Notes: generated by a model not told the origin, from the letters alone. A DNA stretch of 64,000 nucleotides from Streptomyces sp. 71268 (GCF_029392895.1 NZ_CP114200.1:4123001-4187000); one strand, 5' to 3'; counted from the stretch's first letter, positions 17,335-32,172 are shown. Numbers and translations: made by a program.

Positions 17335-18421
17335 GCGTCCCGGCCTGAGCGTCCGCCTCAAACTCACCCTCAGCTACGCCGGGTTCCTGATGGTCGCGGG
17401 CGTCCTGTCGCTCGTCGCGGTGGGCGTGTACATGCTCCGGGAGGGGTGGCTACAGACCAACGAGTCGGGAGCGGTACGAGAGACCCCGGGCCTCCTCTTC
17501 GTGCGGGGTTTCGTCCCGACGGCCGCCCTGGTCATGGTGGCCCTCCTGGTCTTCGGCCTGCTGGGAGGATGGATGCTCGCCGGACGCATGCTCGCCCCCC
17601 TGGACCGCATCACCCGCGCCACCCGTACGGCCGCCGCCGGATCGCTCTCCCACCGGATCTGCCTCCCGGGCCGCGAGGACGAGTTCCGCGAACTCGCCGA
17701 CGCCTTCGACACGATGCTCGCGCAGCTCGAAGCGCACGTCGAGGAACAGCGGAGGTTCGCCGCCAACGCCTCGCACGAGCTGCGCACCCCGCTGGCGATC
17801 TCGAAGACCCTCATCGACGTCGCCCGCGCCGACCCCCACCACGACACCGGCGCGCTCGTCGACCGCCTGCACACCGTCAACACCCGGGCCATCGACCTCA
17901 CCGAGGCGCTCCTCGTCCTCAGCCGCGCGGGCCAACGGTCCTTCGCCCGGGAACCCGTCGACCTCTCCCTCACCGCGGAGGAGGCCACCGAGACGCTGCT
18001 CCCGCTCGCGGAGAAGCACGGCGTCACCCTGGAGACCCACGGCGACATCGCCCCCACGGCCGGATCGCCCGCCCTCCTGCTCCAGTTGGTCACCAACCTC
18101 GTGCAGAACGCCATCGTGCACAACCTGCCCACCGACGGCAGCGTGTGGGTGCACACCGAGGTCGGTCCCCGCTCCGTTGCGCTCACCGTCGAGAACACCG
18201 GCGAGCAGCTCGCCCCGCAACTGGTCGCCACCCTCGCCGAGCCCTTCCGACGCGGCACCGACCGCATCCACACCGACCAGGCGGGCGTCGGCCTGGGCCT
18301 GGCCATCGCCAAGACCATCACCCAGGCCCACGACGGCACCCTCACCCTCACCCCCCGCCCCGCCGGCGGACTACGGGTGAGGGTGGAGTTCCCGGCGACA
18401 CCCACGTCGGGCGGCGGGTGA
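17327..18421 (+). CDS. vanS: Sensor histidine kinase VanS
   Basis: A 364-residue kinase from the GTG at 17327 (DRRPGLSVRLKLTLSYAG opening). Two membrane spans (about 17-38 and 62-85) flank a short outer loop that should contact glycopeptide or the wall signal. HAMP-like segment, then H-box ASHELRTPLAIS with the phosphorylated His, N-box LVQNAIVHNLP and G-box GVGLGLAI. Very similar in plan to S. coelicolor VanS. The start overlaps the vanR stop, so the pair is one coupled unit. A GTG three codons earlier is an alternative. Confidence 0.95.
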   Translation: MDRRPGLSVRLKLTLSYAGFLMVAGVLSLVAVGVYMLREGWLQTNESGAVRETPGLLFVRGFVPTAALVMVALLVFGLLGGWMLAGRMLAPLDRITRATRTAAAGSLSHRICLPGREDEFRELADAFDTMLAQLEAHVEEQRRFAANASHELRTPLAISKTLIDVARADPHHDTGALVDRLHTVNTRAIDLTEALLVLSRAGQRSFAREPVDLSLTAEEATETLLPLAEKHGVTLETHGDIAPTAGSPALLLQLVTNLVQNAIVHNLPTDGSVWVHTEVGPRSVALTVENTGEQLAPQLVATLAEPFRRGTDRIHTDQAGVGLGLAIAKTITQAHDGTLTLTPRPAGGLRVRVEFPATPTSGGG

Positions 18422-18623
18422 GGGGGCGGGGGAGGCGACGGCCCACGCCGCCGGGCTCCGCACGGCCGCGTCAGGTCGTCGCAGGCGCGCTTGCTCCGGG
18501 GGCCTGAGAGCGCCGGGTTCCGCCCGCCGGGAAGGGGCGACAACTACGCTGAGACCAGGTACCTGGCCCGTACCTTCGCGACCAGCCCCGTGATCGCTTC
18601 ATACGCAGCGCTTGGAGGAAGCC

Positions 18624-19196
18624 GTGACCGCCGGACTCCCCGACTGGATGATCCCTCCCCGGCCCAGTGGCTGGGAGGCCGACGACCTGGACCACCTTCC
18701 GCAAGCACCGCGGCACACCGAGCTGATCGACGGAGCCCTCATCTTCATGATGTCGCCACAGCGGTCCTGGCACTCCCGACTGGTGGAGAACATGACGTTC
18801 GCCCTGCGCCAGGCAGCCCCCGCCGGGTACGAGGTCGAGCGGGAGATGACCGTCCGTCTCGACAACAAGAGCCGCCCCGAACCCGACATCCTGGCGACCA
18901 CCGCCGCATACCGCCCCGACCGCACCTGGTACGCACCCGCCGACGTCGCTCTCGTCATCGAGGTGGTCTCGGAGGAGTCGGCTGACCGCGACCGCTCCCT
19001 CAAGCCCTTCAAGTACGCCCAGGCCGGGATCGCCCACTTCTGGCGCGTCGAGGACGAAGCCGGCGCCCCCGCCGTCCACACCTACGAACTCGACCTCATG
19101 ACCCACGCCTACGTGCCCACCGGCATCCACCGAAACCGCCTGAGGACGACCGTGCCGTTCGACCTCGACATCGGCCTCACCGACCTCGTGCCCTGA
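18624..19196 (+). CDS. Uma2 family (DUF820) putative PD-(D/E)XK endonuclease
   Basis: The 190-residue protein has the pattern of Uma2 proteins: RPEPDIL with Asp88, ALVIEVVSEES with Glu113, then a Lys-containing KPFKYAQAGIAHFW segment. These proteins have a restriction-endonuclease fold, are common in cyanobacteria and Streptomyces, and have no settled role. GTG at 18624 sits three bases after GGAGGAA; a TTG four codons earlier lies within that ribosome site. It is the last gene of the accessory stretch before the tRNA-Ala gene and follows vanS by 200 bases. Confidence 0.83.
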   Translation: MTAGLPDWMIPPRPSGWEADDLDHLPQAPRHTELIDGALIFMMSPQRSWHSRLVENMTFALRQAAPAGYEVEREMTVRLDNKSRPEPDILATTAAYRPDRTWYAPADVALVIEVVSEESADRDRSLKPFKYAQAGIAHFWRVEDEAGAPAVHTYELDLMTHAYVPTGIHRNRLRTTVPFDLDIGLTDLVP

Positions 19197-19472
19197 CAGA
19201 GCCGGCCAGGTCCGGTGCCGGGGGCGGCGGCCGGTACGGCGGCGTTCACCAGCTTCGGAAACAACCAACCAGTAGGTCGTTTCCCAGGCGCCGCCAGCGG
19301 TTCTCACAAGGTCTCCACAAACGCCCGCCGAAGCCCCGCCACGGCCCCGCCCGCCGATATCGCGACGGCGTCATCGCGAGGGAGCCCACCGCGCTACGAC
19401 CACCTCGCGGAAAACACCCGAAAAAAAGACCTCCCTTACCGCGTTTCCGCAGGTCAGGGAGGTTTCAAGAAG

Positions 19473-19545
19473 TGGAGCCTAGGAGAGTCGAACTCCTGAC
19501 ATCCGCCATGCAAAGACGGCGCTCTACCAACTGAGCTAAGGCCCC
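19473..19545 (-). tRNA. tRNA-Ala (anticodon TGC)
   Basis: A 73-base cloverleaf on the minus strand: 5' GGGGCCT pairs with 3' AGGCTCC, D-arm GCTC AGTTGGTAGA GC, anticodon loop TTTGCAT, T-arm with TTCGACT, discriminator A. No CCA is encoded. A tRNA gene at the edge of the van-containing stretch is a possible recombination landmark. Confidence 0.97.
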
Positions 19546-19658
19546 TTCGCGGATCAGGATACCCGTTACCCGATAGCTTTCCCGACCGGGTATCGCTCGT
19601 ACGTACCGCTCTCCGTAGGATGCCACGCAAGATTCGCGGCAGCGAAGGGGAGAGCGAG

Positions 19659-20207
19659 ATGGACGCAGCACAGCAGGACGCCACCGCCCGCGCACGAGAC
19701 CTGCAACGCAATTGGTACGGGGAACCGCTGGGCGCTCTCTTCCGCCGTCTGATCGACGATCTCGGGCTGAACCAGGCCCGCCTCGCCTCGGTGCTCGGGC
19801 TCTCGGCGCCGATGTTGTCGCAGCTCATGAGCGGCCAGCGGGCGAAGATCGGCAACCCGGCCGTGGTGCAGCGGGTGCAGGCGCTACAGGAGCTGTCCAG
19901 CCAGGTCGCGGACGGGCGGGTCAGCGCGGCCGAGGCCGCCGAGCGGATGGAGGAGGTCAAGAAGTCGGCCGGCGGGTCCGTACTGAACAACACCTCGCAG
20001 ACCACGGCCAGCAGTGGCGCTCCCACCGTGCGCCGTGTGGTGCGCGAGATCCAGTCGCTGCTGCGGTCGGTGGCCGCCGCCGGGGACATCATCGATGCCG
20101 CCGACTCCCTCACCCCCACCCACCCCGAACTGGCAGAGTTTCTCCGCGTGTACGGCGCGGGCCGCACCGCGGACGCGGTGGCCCACTACGAGTCACACCA
20201 GGGTTGA
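19659..20207 (+). CDS. Helix-turn-helix DNA-binding protein (XRE-like)
   Basis: The start is the ATG at 19659 after agcgaaggggagagcgag. The 182-residue protein has an HTH near residues 37-60 (LNQARLASVLGLSAPMLSQLMSG, quoted in part), a short helical middle and a C-terminal helical segment with TVRRVVREIQSLLRSVAAAG. It resembles regulators found next to a Ser/Thr kinase gene at this site in other streptomycetes. Targets unknown. It precedes the kinase gene by 74 bases and may be cotranscribed. Confidence 0.85.
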   Translation: MDAAQQDATARARDLQRNWYGEPLGALFRRLIDDLGLNQARLASVLGLSAPMLSQLMSGQRAKIGNPAVVQRVQALQELSSQVADGRVSAAEAAERMEEVKKSAGGSVLNNTSQTTASSGAPTVRRVVREIQSLLRSVAAAGDIIDAADSLTPTHPELAEFLRVYGAGRTADAVAHYESHQG

Positions 20208-20281
20208 GGTCCGCGCCGGCCGGCCAGTGGCACTGAGTCGGGCCGGGTCGAGTCGATGGGCGAGTGGACGGTCGGGGCGCG

Positions 20282-23014
20282 ATGGGTGAGATCTTCGCTG
20301 GTCGGTACGAGCTGGTCGATCCGATCGGCCGCGGCGGGGTGGGCGCGGTCTGGCGCTCCTGGGACCATCGCAGAGCGCGTTACGTCGCCGCCAAGGTGCT
20401 CCAACAGAGCGACGCCCACACGTTGTTGAGGTTCGTACGGGAGCAGGCGCTGCGGATCGACCATCCGCACGTGCTGGCCCCGGCGAGCTGGGCCGCGGAC
20501 GACGACAAGGTGCTGTTCACCATGGACCTGGTGCGCGGCGGCTCGCTGGCGCACCTGATCGGCGACTACGGGCCGCTGCCGCCCTCCTACGTCTGCACGC
20601 TGCTCGACCAGTTGCTCTCCGGCGTCGAGGCGGTGCACAAGGAAGGCGTGATCCACCGGGACATCAAGCCCGCCAACGTGCTCCTGGAAGCCACCGGAAC
20701 GGGCCGCCCCCACGTGCGGCTCTCGGATTTCGGAATCGCCATGACCAAGGGTGAACCCCGGCTCACGGATACCAACTTCGTGGTGGGCACGCCCGGTTAT
20801 TTCGCACCCGAGCAGATTCTCGGTGCCGAGCCGGACTTTCCGGCCGACCTGTTCACGGTCGGGCTGGTGGCGTTGTATCTCCTCAGCGGGCGCAAGCCGG
20901 ACGCGGAAGCGCTCATTGAGCGATTTACGGAACACGGTGTGCCGAATGCGCCCGACGGTATTCCGGAACCGCTGTGGCAGGTGATAGCGAACCTCCTGTT
21001 GCCCGACCCCGAGGCCCGTTTCCGTACCGCGAACGGCGCCCGCAAAGCGCTCCTTTCCGCGATGGAGTTGCTGCCGGAGCCCGACTTCGACGACGAGGCC
21101 GTCGAGGTCTTCGACCACCTCGGCCCCCTACCGCCGGGCTTCGGCCCCGACGGCCCGACCGCCCCGACCCCGATCCCGCGCGCGGCCCGCCTCGTCCAGC
21201 ACACGGACCCGCACGCGCTGGCGGAGGCGTACGACGCGTACGGGGCGTACGACCGTCCGGCGCAGCCCGACGCGACCGAGACCTACGCCACCGGGCCCTA
21301 CGCGACGGGCCCCTACCCGGCCGGCAGCTACCCGGGCACGGAGCGGCGGGGCGGGCCGGCGCCGGGCGCCGGGCCTATGGCGGATGAGCCCGTGGTGAAC
21401 GGGCCCGTGGCGAGCGATTCCGCGGCGGCCGGGAGCCCGGTGGGCGGGGCCCCCGCGAGCGCTTCGGCGACGAACGAGCCCCGGGACGACGAGCCCACCG
21501 GGGACGGCGAGTTGGGCTCGACTGCGGGCGGCCGGGCAGGGGGCCGGTCCGTTGAGGGCGCCGGTGCGCGGGCCGGGCGCGCGCCGGTGGAGCCCGGCGC
21601 TGACCGCACCCCGTCCACCGCGCCGGGCGCGCACGCCCCGGGCCCGTACCCGTCCGGCCCGTACGCCACCGGCGCGGAGCCCACGGGCACGCACACGACG
21701 ACCGACTCCTGGTTCGGGCTGCCGCAGGGCTCCTGGCAGGGCCCCGCGACCCCCTCCGCGCCCGGCCCACGCCGCGACGCCCCACCAGTCAGCACGCCGC
21801 GCGAACCCGCGCACCCCGGGCAGGGGCAGTCTCAGGGCCAGGGCCAGGGCCAGGGCCAGGCGAACGGCGCCGGGCGGGACCGCGCGGCCGACGGGCCCGA
21901 CGTGGACACCGGCTCCCTGCCGGGGCCGCCGACGGCCACCGGGGTCGAGTCCGCCATGTCGCAGACCGGCAGCTTCCCACTCGCCCCGCCGCAGCCCGCA
22001 CCGGAGCCACCGGCGCCGTCCGGACCAGCCGACCCCGTCCCCGGCCCCGGGCGCGGGCCCGCCCTCGGCCTCGACCAGGCGCAAGCCACGGCCGACCCCA
22101 CGCCCGGGCCGCGGAACACCACCCCCAGCACGCCGTCGCACGCCCCGCTGCCGCCGGCGGCCACCCACGCCGGCCCGACACCGCCCGCGCCGCCGCACCC
22201 GACGCCGCCCTGGCCGCCCGACGCCACGCCGACCCCCACTCCGCTGGCGCCCACGGCGCTGCCCCCGCTGTCCTCGGAGCCCACGCCGACCCCCACCCCG
22301 CTCGCACCCCCGTACGCCGCCACGCCACCAGCGGACGCGCCGGGCGCGTACGCCGGCACGCGACCGCCCGCCGCGTCGGGCGGCCCTCCCGCGCAGGCCG
22401 CCTCGCACCTCCCGGCGGCCCAACAGCCGCCGTACCAGCTCACGTACGGCTACCCGCCGGGCCCGCACACCGCTCCGACGCCGACGCCCACGCCGCCGAC
22501 CCTCCCGTACCCCGCCGTGCGGTCGCCCGGCCCGCAGGGCGCCGGGCACGCGACGGCGTACCCGCAGGGCTCGCCGCCCCCGCCGCACGGCCCGCACACG
22601 CCGACGCCGCCCCCGGCGTACCCCTCGTCGGCCATCAGGGCGGCGCACGCCGACACGGACTCGACCGCGGTCGTCAGGCCGGCCGCCGCCCCGGGCACGC
22701 CGGTCACCGCCCCACCCCCGGACCCGACCGCGACCACGCCACTACCGGCGCGGGCCGGCCCGACCGCGCAGCCCGTCGCGCCCTCTGGCCCGGTAGCTCC
22801 CGGCTCGGCGGGCGACGCGTTCGACCTACCCGGCCAGCCCGGCCTGCCAGGCCAGGCGAGCGCGACGACCCCAGCAACGCACGCCGTGGCGCCGCCGGCG
22901 GCCACGCACGCGGCCCCGCGCCCCCCGGGCCCCTCGCGCGCCGTGACGCTCGCCATCCTGGTCGCCGCGGCCCTCTGCTTCGCCGTCGGCACCTGGGCGC
23001 TGCTGGCCAGCTAG
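20282..23014 (+). CDS. Ser/Thr protein kinase with very long Pro-rich tail and C-terminal membrane anchor
   Basis: From ATG 20282 the protein has 910 residues. The kinase domain (about 1-270) has the Gly loop GRGGVGAVW, Lys38 (VAAKVL), HRDIKPAN with catalytic Asp127, DFG at 149-151, and GTPGYFAPEQ, so it looks active. Residues about 300-880 are low-complexity: YATGPYATGPYP, repeated GQ dipeptides at bases 21829-21860, and long Pro/Thr/Ala runs such as TPTPT. A single membrane span ends the protein (AVTLAILVAAALCFAVGTW). There are no PASTA repeats or visible outer domain. A GTG at 20264 is an alternative start. Confidence 0.88.
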   Translation: MGEIFAGRYELVDPIGRGGVGAVWRSWDHRRARYVAAKVLQQSDAHTLLRFVREQALRIDHPHVLAPASWAADDDKVLFTMDLVRGGSLAHLIGDYGPLPPSYVCTLLDQLLSGVEAVHKEGVIHRDIKPANVLLEATGTGRPHVRLSDFGIAMTKGEPRLTDTNFVVGTPGYFAPEQILGAEPDFPADLFTVGLVALYLLSGRKPDAEALIERFTEHGVPNAPDGIPEPLWQVIANLLLPDPEARFRTANGARKALLSAMELLPEPDFDDEAVEVFDHLGPLPPGFGPDGPTAPTPIPRAARLVQHTDPHALAEAYDAYGAYDRPAQPDATETYATGPYATGPYPAGSYPGTERRGGPAPGAGPMADEPVVNGPVASDSAAAGSPVGGAPASASATNEPRDDEPTGDGELGSTAGGRAGGRSVEGAGARAGRAPVEPGADRTPSTAPGAHAPGPYPSGPYATGAEPTGTHTTTDSWFGLPQGSWQGPATPSAPGPRRDAPPVSTPREPAHPGQGQSQGQGQGQGQANGAGRDRAADGPDVDTGSLPGPPTATGVESAMSQTGSFPLAPPQPAPEPPAPSGPADPVPGPGRGPALGLDQAQATADPTPGPRNTTPSTPSHAPLPPAATHAGPTPPAPPHPTPPWPPDATPTPTPLAPTALPPLSSEPTPTPTPLAPPYAATPPADAPGAYAGTRPPAASGGPPAQAASHLPAAQQPPYQLTYGYPPGPHTAPTPTPTPPTLPYPAVRSPGPQGAGHATAYPQGSPPPPHGPHTPTPPPAYPSSAIRAAHADTDSTAVVRPAAAPGTPVTAPPPDPTATTPLPARAGPTAQPVAPSGPVAPGSAGDAFDLPGQPGLPGQASATTPATHAVAPPAATHAAPRPPGPSRAVTLAILVAAALCFAVGTWALLAS

Positions 23015-23028
23015 CCCGGCCCGACCAC

Positions 23029-23047
23029 GACGGCGCGCGACGCCGTC
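23029..23047. terminator. Small convergent hairpin
   Basis: GACGGCG (23029-23035) pairs with CGCCGTC (23041-23047), loop of five. It lies between two convergent genes. Confidence 0.5.
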
Positions 23048-23060
23048 CACAACCCCCGAT

Positions 23061-24434
23061 CTACCGTGCGGAGTTGTCGCCCCCGCCGTGCGGGCCCGCG
23101 CCCGCCAAGGGGACGGCGGTGCGCCGGCGCGCGCTCAGTTTCCACACGCCCAGGCCGGCCAGCAGCGCCGTGCCGAGCCCGAACCCGCCGTACGCGACGG
23201 CCCGCAGCCGGTCGTCGTCGGCCGCGTCGGCGGAGCCCGGCCCCGGTTGGCCGATCCGCCCCTGGTCCGCGCCGATGCCGAAGCCGCCGGCCGTGGCGCT
23301 GCCGTCGTAGCGGGGGCCCGGCTCGGCGTCGCCCTTCAGGTGAACGCGCACGGTGACCGGTACGCCGTCCTCGAAGTAGCGCTTCATCCGCGGGCTCACG
23401 GTGACGGCGACGTAGTACCAGCCGGCGACGCTCGCGGCCCGCACGGCCGCCCGGGAGCGCTCCGTGCGGTTGACGTAGGCCAGCGGCGCGGTGCCGATCC
23501 GGGAGGTGCTCGGGTTGCCCTTGTACGGCACGAAGTGGTTGGTCGCGAGCAGGGCGCGCGCCGGGTTGTAGACGGCCGTGCCGAGCGCGTCCCGCAGGAA
23601 GCCCGCGCTGCCCGTCGGCTTGCCCGACGAGCCCTCGGGGGCCGGGACTTCGACGCTGGTCAGGAGCTGTTGCCCCCAGTCGACGGGGACCTTGAAGAAG
23701 CGGGTCTGGCCGGGCGCGACGGTGTCCCGCCAGGCGCCCGGGGAGAGCGGGGTGGCGTCGTTGAACCCGGTGCCGCCCGCGCGCTGTCGGGGGCTGCCGG
23801 AGCGCGGGAGGGGCGCGTCGGCGCTCTCGCTGTCCTGCGCCGGCTGCCCGCTCGGCTCACCCTCGATCCCCGGCTCGCGCATGGAGCGCAGCTCCAGCGT
23901 CCACCGCTCGTCGCGGCCGGCCGTCGAGTCGGGCCGCTCGACCTTGACCAGGTGCCGGCCCGCAGCGCCGCACCGCGCCGCCGTGCCCGTACCGGGCTGG
24001 CGCACCACGGCGGTGCCGAACGGGTGGGCCACGTCGTCCGCGTCGGCCCCGGCGATCGCGGTGTCACACCGCCCGCCGTCCAGCCGGGACAGCGTCAGGC
24101 GTATCTCGTCCCGGTACGCGTCGATGTGCGCGCCCGGGGGCGGCACGGCGACGGCCGACACGTAGGCGGTGGACCGATCGTCGAGGTCGACCGCGTAGAA
24201 CCGGCTCTCGCCCGCGCCGATGCTGTCGACACGCGGCCCGCCCACCGCCAACGACGGGGCGTCGTCGCTGGTCAGGCTGCCACGGATGGGCGTGCCCGCG
24301 GTGCGGTAGGTGGGTGCGTCGGCGCCCGGGACGGCGTGTGCGGGGCCGGGTATCAGCCCGCCGACCGCGCCCGCCGCGCACAGGGCCGCCAGGGCGACCA
24401 GGCGGGAGGGGTGCCTGCGGCGGCGGTCGTCCAT
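23061..24434 (-). CDS. Secreted, C-terminally membrane-anchored protein of unknown function
   Basis: The 457-residue product has a signal peptide (basic start, LVALAALCAAGAVGGLIPG, cleavage after AHA near residue 34), a large outer region with two related beta-rich halves (for example SIGAGESRFYAVDL and TVAPGQTRFFKVPVD, each an extracytoplasmic PPC-like pattern) and a C-terminal membrane span with an RRR stop-transfer. No catalytic motif seen. Similar proteins lie at this place in other streptomycetes. ATG 24434. Confidence 0.75.
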   Translation of the reverse strand: MDDRRRRHPSRLVALAALCAAGAVGGLIPGPAHAVPGADAPTYRTAGTPIRGSLTSDDAPSLAVGGPRVDSIGAGESRFYAVDLDDRSTAYVSAVAVPPPGAHIDAYRDEIRLTLSRLDGGRCDTAIAGADADDVAHPFGTAVVRQPGTGTAARCGAAGRHLVKVERPDSTAGRDERWTLELRSMREPGIEGEPSGQPAQDSESADAPLPRSGSPRQRAGGTGFNDATPLSPGAWRDTVAPGQTRFFKVPVDWGQQLLTSVEVPAPEGSSGKPTGSAGFLRDALGTAVYNPARALLATNHFVPYKGNPSTSRIGTAPLAYVNRTERSRAAVRAASVAGWYYVAVTVSPRMKRYFEDGVPVTVRVHLKGDAEPGPRYDGSATAGGFGIGADQGRIGQPGPGSADAADDDRLRAVAYGGFGLGTALLAGLGVWKLSARRRTAVPLAGAGPHGGGDNSAR

Positions 24435-24473
24435 CGGGCGTCACTCCTTGGCGTAGCGGTTCCCGGCACCACG

Positions 24474-24504
24474 TTTTGCTCGTGCAAGCTAATTCTTTGC
24501 TTAC
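24474..24504. promoter_or_regulatory. AT-richer segment with TTGC-type inverted repeat
   Basis: TTGC-TCGT-GCAA at 24476-24487 is a perfect inverted repeat, followed by another TTGC at 24497-24500. It lies about 40 bases upstream of the secreted-protein gene. It may be an operator or promoter part; no named regulator is assigned. Confidence 0.35.
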
Positions 24505-24654
24505 GTGAACTCAAGGGGTGGACGTCACGCGCCGGCCCGCCAGCCGCGCGCCCGCGACGCCCGGCTCATCCGCGACGTCCCGCGCGCCCACGACGCACTA
24601 CGGGACCCCGACCGCGCCACGCGATCAAGGCCCCGCAATAACGACTAGTGCGAC

Positions 24655-24789
24655 TCACACACCCGAACCTGAGGGCACGGAGTCGGTCGCCTCCGTCCAC
24701 AGATCCTGCTCGGCGCGATCCGCCTGGATCTGGCGGTACACGAGGAGCCCGCCGATTGCGGCCAGTGCGACCAGGAGAAGCTTCTTCAC
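24655..24789 (-). CDS. DLW-39 family mini-protein
   Basis: A 44-residue protein from the GTG at 24789: KKLLLVALAAIGGLLVYRQ membrane segment, then ADRAEQDLWTEATD, which carries the DLW triplet that names the family. It is conserved in actinobacteria between gyrA and nearby tRNA genes. Function unknown. GAGGT lies about nine bases upstream. The frame is open upstream to 24849 but without support. Confidence 0.85.
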   Translation of the reverse strand: MKKLLLVALAAIGGLLVYRQIQADRAEQDLWTEATDSVPSGSGV

Positions 24790-24946
24790 CGCGCGACCTC
24801 GTCTTTCCTTGACGTAGGAGACCTTCTGGCGCTCGACTATACACACCAACCGATACCGATCAGTGACCTAGGCCCTGGCCCAACTCAGTGGGTGGACAAA
24901 AGAATCGGCCCGGCTGGCTATTCGCCATCCGGGCCGTTCGCATCGG

Positions 24947-25020
24947 TGGGGCTAACAGGACTTGAACCTGTGGCCTCTTCCTTATCAGGGAAGCGCTCTA
25001 ACCGTCTGAGCTATAGCCCC
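24947..25020 (-). tRNA. tRNA-Ile (anticodon GAT)
   Basis: A 74-base cloverleaf: GGGGCTA/TAGCCCC acceptor stem, D-arm GCTC AGACGGTTAGA GC, anticodon loop CTGATAA with GAT, T-loop TTCAAGT, discriminator A, no encoded CCA. tRNA-Ile near gyrA is the usual arrangement in actinobacteria. Confidence 0.97.
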
Positions 25021-25387
25021 GCGCTGCACCGAAAGATTAGCGCACCACCAGCCCTGTCCCAAAATCGGTATCCGCCGGGGCCCCCGGCGCCCGCCCGCGG
25101 CCCCGGCTCCCCACGGAATTCCCGCCCGCTCGCCACGCCCGTCCCACCCCGCGCGAACCCCGCCCCGACCGGGCCGTGCCCCACGCGAACCCCGCTCCGA
25201 CCGGGCCGACAAGCAACCCGACCGGCCGCCAGCCCACCGGCCCCGGACCACGCGCACCCCGCGCCACCGGCCCCCACACACCCGACCGGCATCCACGCAC
25301 CCGAACCGCGCCCCCACACCCGAACGGCGCCGCCGCCCGAGTCCGGGCCGCGACGCCGTAAGGGTGTGGCGCTACCGCGCCGCCGTC
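25021..25387. other. C-rich spacer with an imperfect repeat
   Basis: A 367-base strongly C-rich plus strand. Segments 25151-25176 and 25183-25208 are near-identical 26-base copies (gcgaaccccg core). No gene, tRNA or clear promoter seen. It lies downstream of the DUF3566 gene and upstream of tRNA-Ile. Confidence 0.5.
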
Positions 25388-26113
25388 CTACTCGTCCTCC
25401 GCCAACGTCAGCTCAACGCCGCCGACGAAGCCCGCCGACAGGTTGTAGATGAACGCCCCCAGCGTGGCCAGGGCGGTCGCCAGGACCACGTCGATGACCG
25501 CGATGACCGACGTGAAGACCAGCACGCGAGGCAACGACAGGAAGGATTCCAGGTCAAAGCCGCCACCCTCGTTGGATTCCGTGGCGTCACTGATCGTGCC
25601 GCCCACGGTGGAGAAGACGCCCATCGCGTCCATCGTCATCCACAGCACGGAGGCCGCGATGATCGTGCAGATCCCCAGCGCGATGGAGAGCAGGAAACTC
25701 ACCTTCATCACGGACCAGGGATCGACCTTCGCCACCCGCAGTCGCGCCTTGCGGGTGCGCGGCACGGTACGCGCGCCCGCGGGCGTACGCGGTCGGCGCA
25801 CCGCCTGCTGGGGCGCCGACCCCTGCCCACCCTCCGGCGCGGCGCCCTGCGCGCCCGCGGGGGGCGCGTAGGCGTGCGGCGGGTGGTAGGGCTGGGACTG
25901 CTGCGTAGCCGGCCGCTCATTGGGCAGTGGGCTCGCCGAGAACGACTCGTAGCCCTGCTTGGCACCTCGGGTGTCCGTCACGGTTCCCCTCTGGGAGTCA
26001 GCCGCTCCCCTGCGGGAGTCAGCAGCCGAGCCACGGGCGCCGCCGCTCGACGCGGTCGCGGGTCCCACGGGCCGCTGGCCCTCGGTTCCCCCGGCGCCCG
26101 TGGCTCCAGTCAC
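25388..26113 (-). CDS. DUF3566 membrane protein
   Basis: The 241-residue protein has a disordered Gly/Ala/Pro/Gln N-terminal half (to about 120), a conserved ARLRVAKVDPWSVMKVSFLL entry, and two membrane spans (about 133-157 and 198-220) around an outer loop. DUF3566 genes almost always follow gyrA in actinobacteria; function unknown. GTG start at 26113, three bases after the gyrA stop, so it is read with gyrA. Confidence 0.92.
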   Translation of the reverse strand: MTGATGAGGTEGQRPVGPATASSGGARGSAADSRRGAADSQRGTVTDTRGAKQGYESFSASPLPNERPATQQSQPYHPPHAYAPPAGAQGAAPEGGQGSAPQQAVRRPRTPAGARTVPRTRKARLRVAKVDPWSVMKVSFLLSIALGICTIIAASVLWMTMDAMGVFSTVGGTISDATESNEGGGFDLESFLSLPRVLVFTSVIAVIDVVLATALATLGAFIYNLSAGFVGGVELTLAEDE

Positions 26114-26116
26114 GAC

Positions 26117-28726
<2,610 letters not shown>

Positions 28727-28790
28727 TGCTGGTCAAGATCCTTTCAGGCGGCGGCGGGGAGCCCGGCTGCGCGGCCGGGGAGGGGCCGAC

Positions 28791-31560
<2,770 letters not shown>

Positions 31561-32172
31561 TCAGCCGTAGGTGTCGCCCGGGCCACGGCTGCCGGGCGCC
31601 CGCAGCGGTCCGTACCGGCGCGCGGGACCACCGGGGCCGAGCACCTTGAGCGTGCGCACCGTGCCGTGGCCCAGGTCCGCGTTGAGCCGCGCCACGAGCT
31701 GCGGCGCCAGCAACCGGAGCTGGGTGGCCCAGGCCGTGGAGTCGCAACACACCGTCAGCACCCGCGCGTCCTCGTCGTACCGCTGCGGCTCGCAGTGCTG
31801 CGCGACCTCGGGCCCGACGAGCTGGGGCCAGCGGCCCATCACACCGCCGACCGCCGCGGGCGCCTCCCAACCGCGTTCGGTGATCAGCCGGTTGATGGCC
31901 GCGCCCAACGGCAGCGGATCGCGCCCGTCCGCCCGCGCCCCGGAGCGCAACCCACCGCGCCTGGCCTGCTTCTTCTGTTGCGCGGCCGCGCCGTGCGCGC
32001 GGGCGCGCTCCTTCGCCGCCCGCAACGCCACCCGCGCCAGGTCCACGCCCGTGGGCTCGACCGCCGCACCGGCCGGGGCCGCGCCCGGGCCGTCGTCGCG
32101 GTCCGCGCCGGCCCGCGGCCCCCGGGCCGCGTCCCGCTCCCGGCCCGATCCGCCCGACACAGGCCACGTCAT
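31561..32172 (-). CDS. DciA-like protein (DUF721)
   Basis: The 203-residue protein has an Arg/Ala-rich N-terminus and a DUF721 domain (about 95-180: [45 protein letters not shown]). DciA in bacteria lacking DnaC-type loaders, including mycobacteria, binds the replicative helicase and is needed for initiation. Its place beside recF-dnaN-dnaA fits. Start ATG overlaps the recF stop as ATGA. Confidence 0.88.
   Translation of the reverse strand: MTWPVSGGSGRERDAARGPRAGADRDDGPGAAPAGAAVEPTGVDLARVALRAAKERARAHGAAAQQKKQARRGGLRSGARADGRDPLPLGAAINRLITERGWEAPAAVGGVMGRWPQLVGPEVAQHCEPQRYDEDARVLTVCCDSTAWATQLRLLAPQLVARLNADLGHGTVRTLKVLGPGGPARRYGPLRAPGSRGPGDTYG

Noticed and set aside
21128..22648. Long minus-strand frame opposite the kinase tail
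   Set aside because: It is an antisense reading of Pro/Ala/Thr repeats, Arg/Gly/Val-rich, with no domain.
24698..24712. A TCCACA element resembling a DnaA box
   Set aside because: It lies inside the DLW-39 gene and matches only the core hexamer, with no companion boxes.
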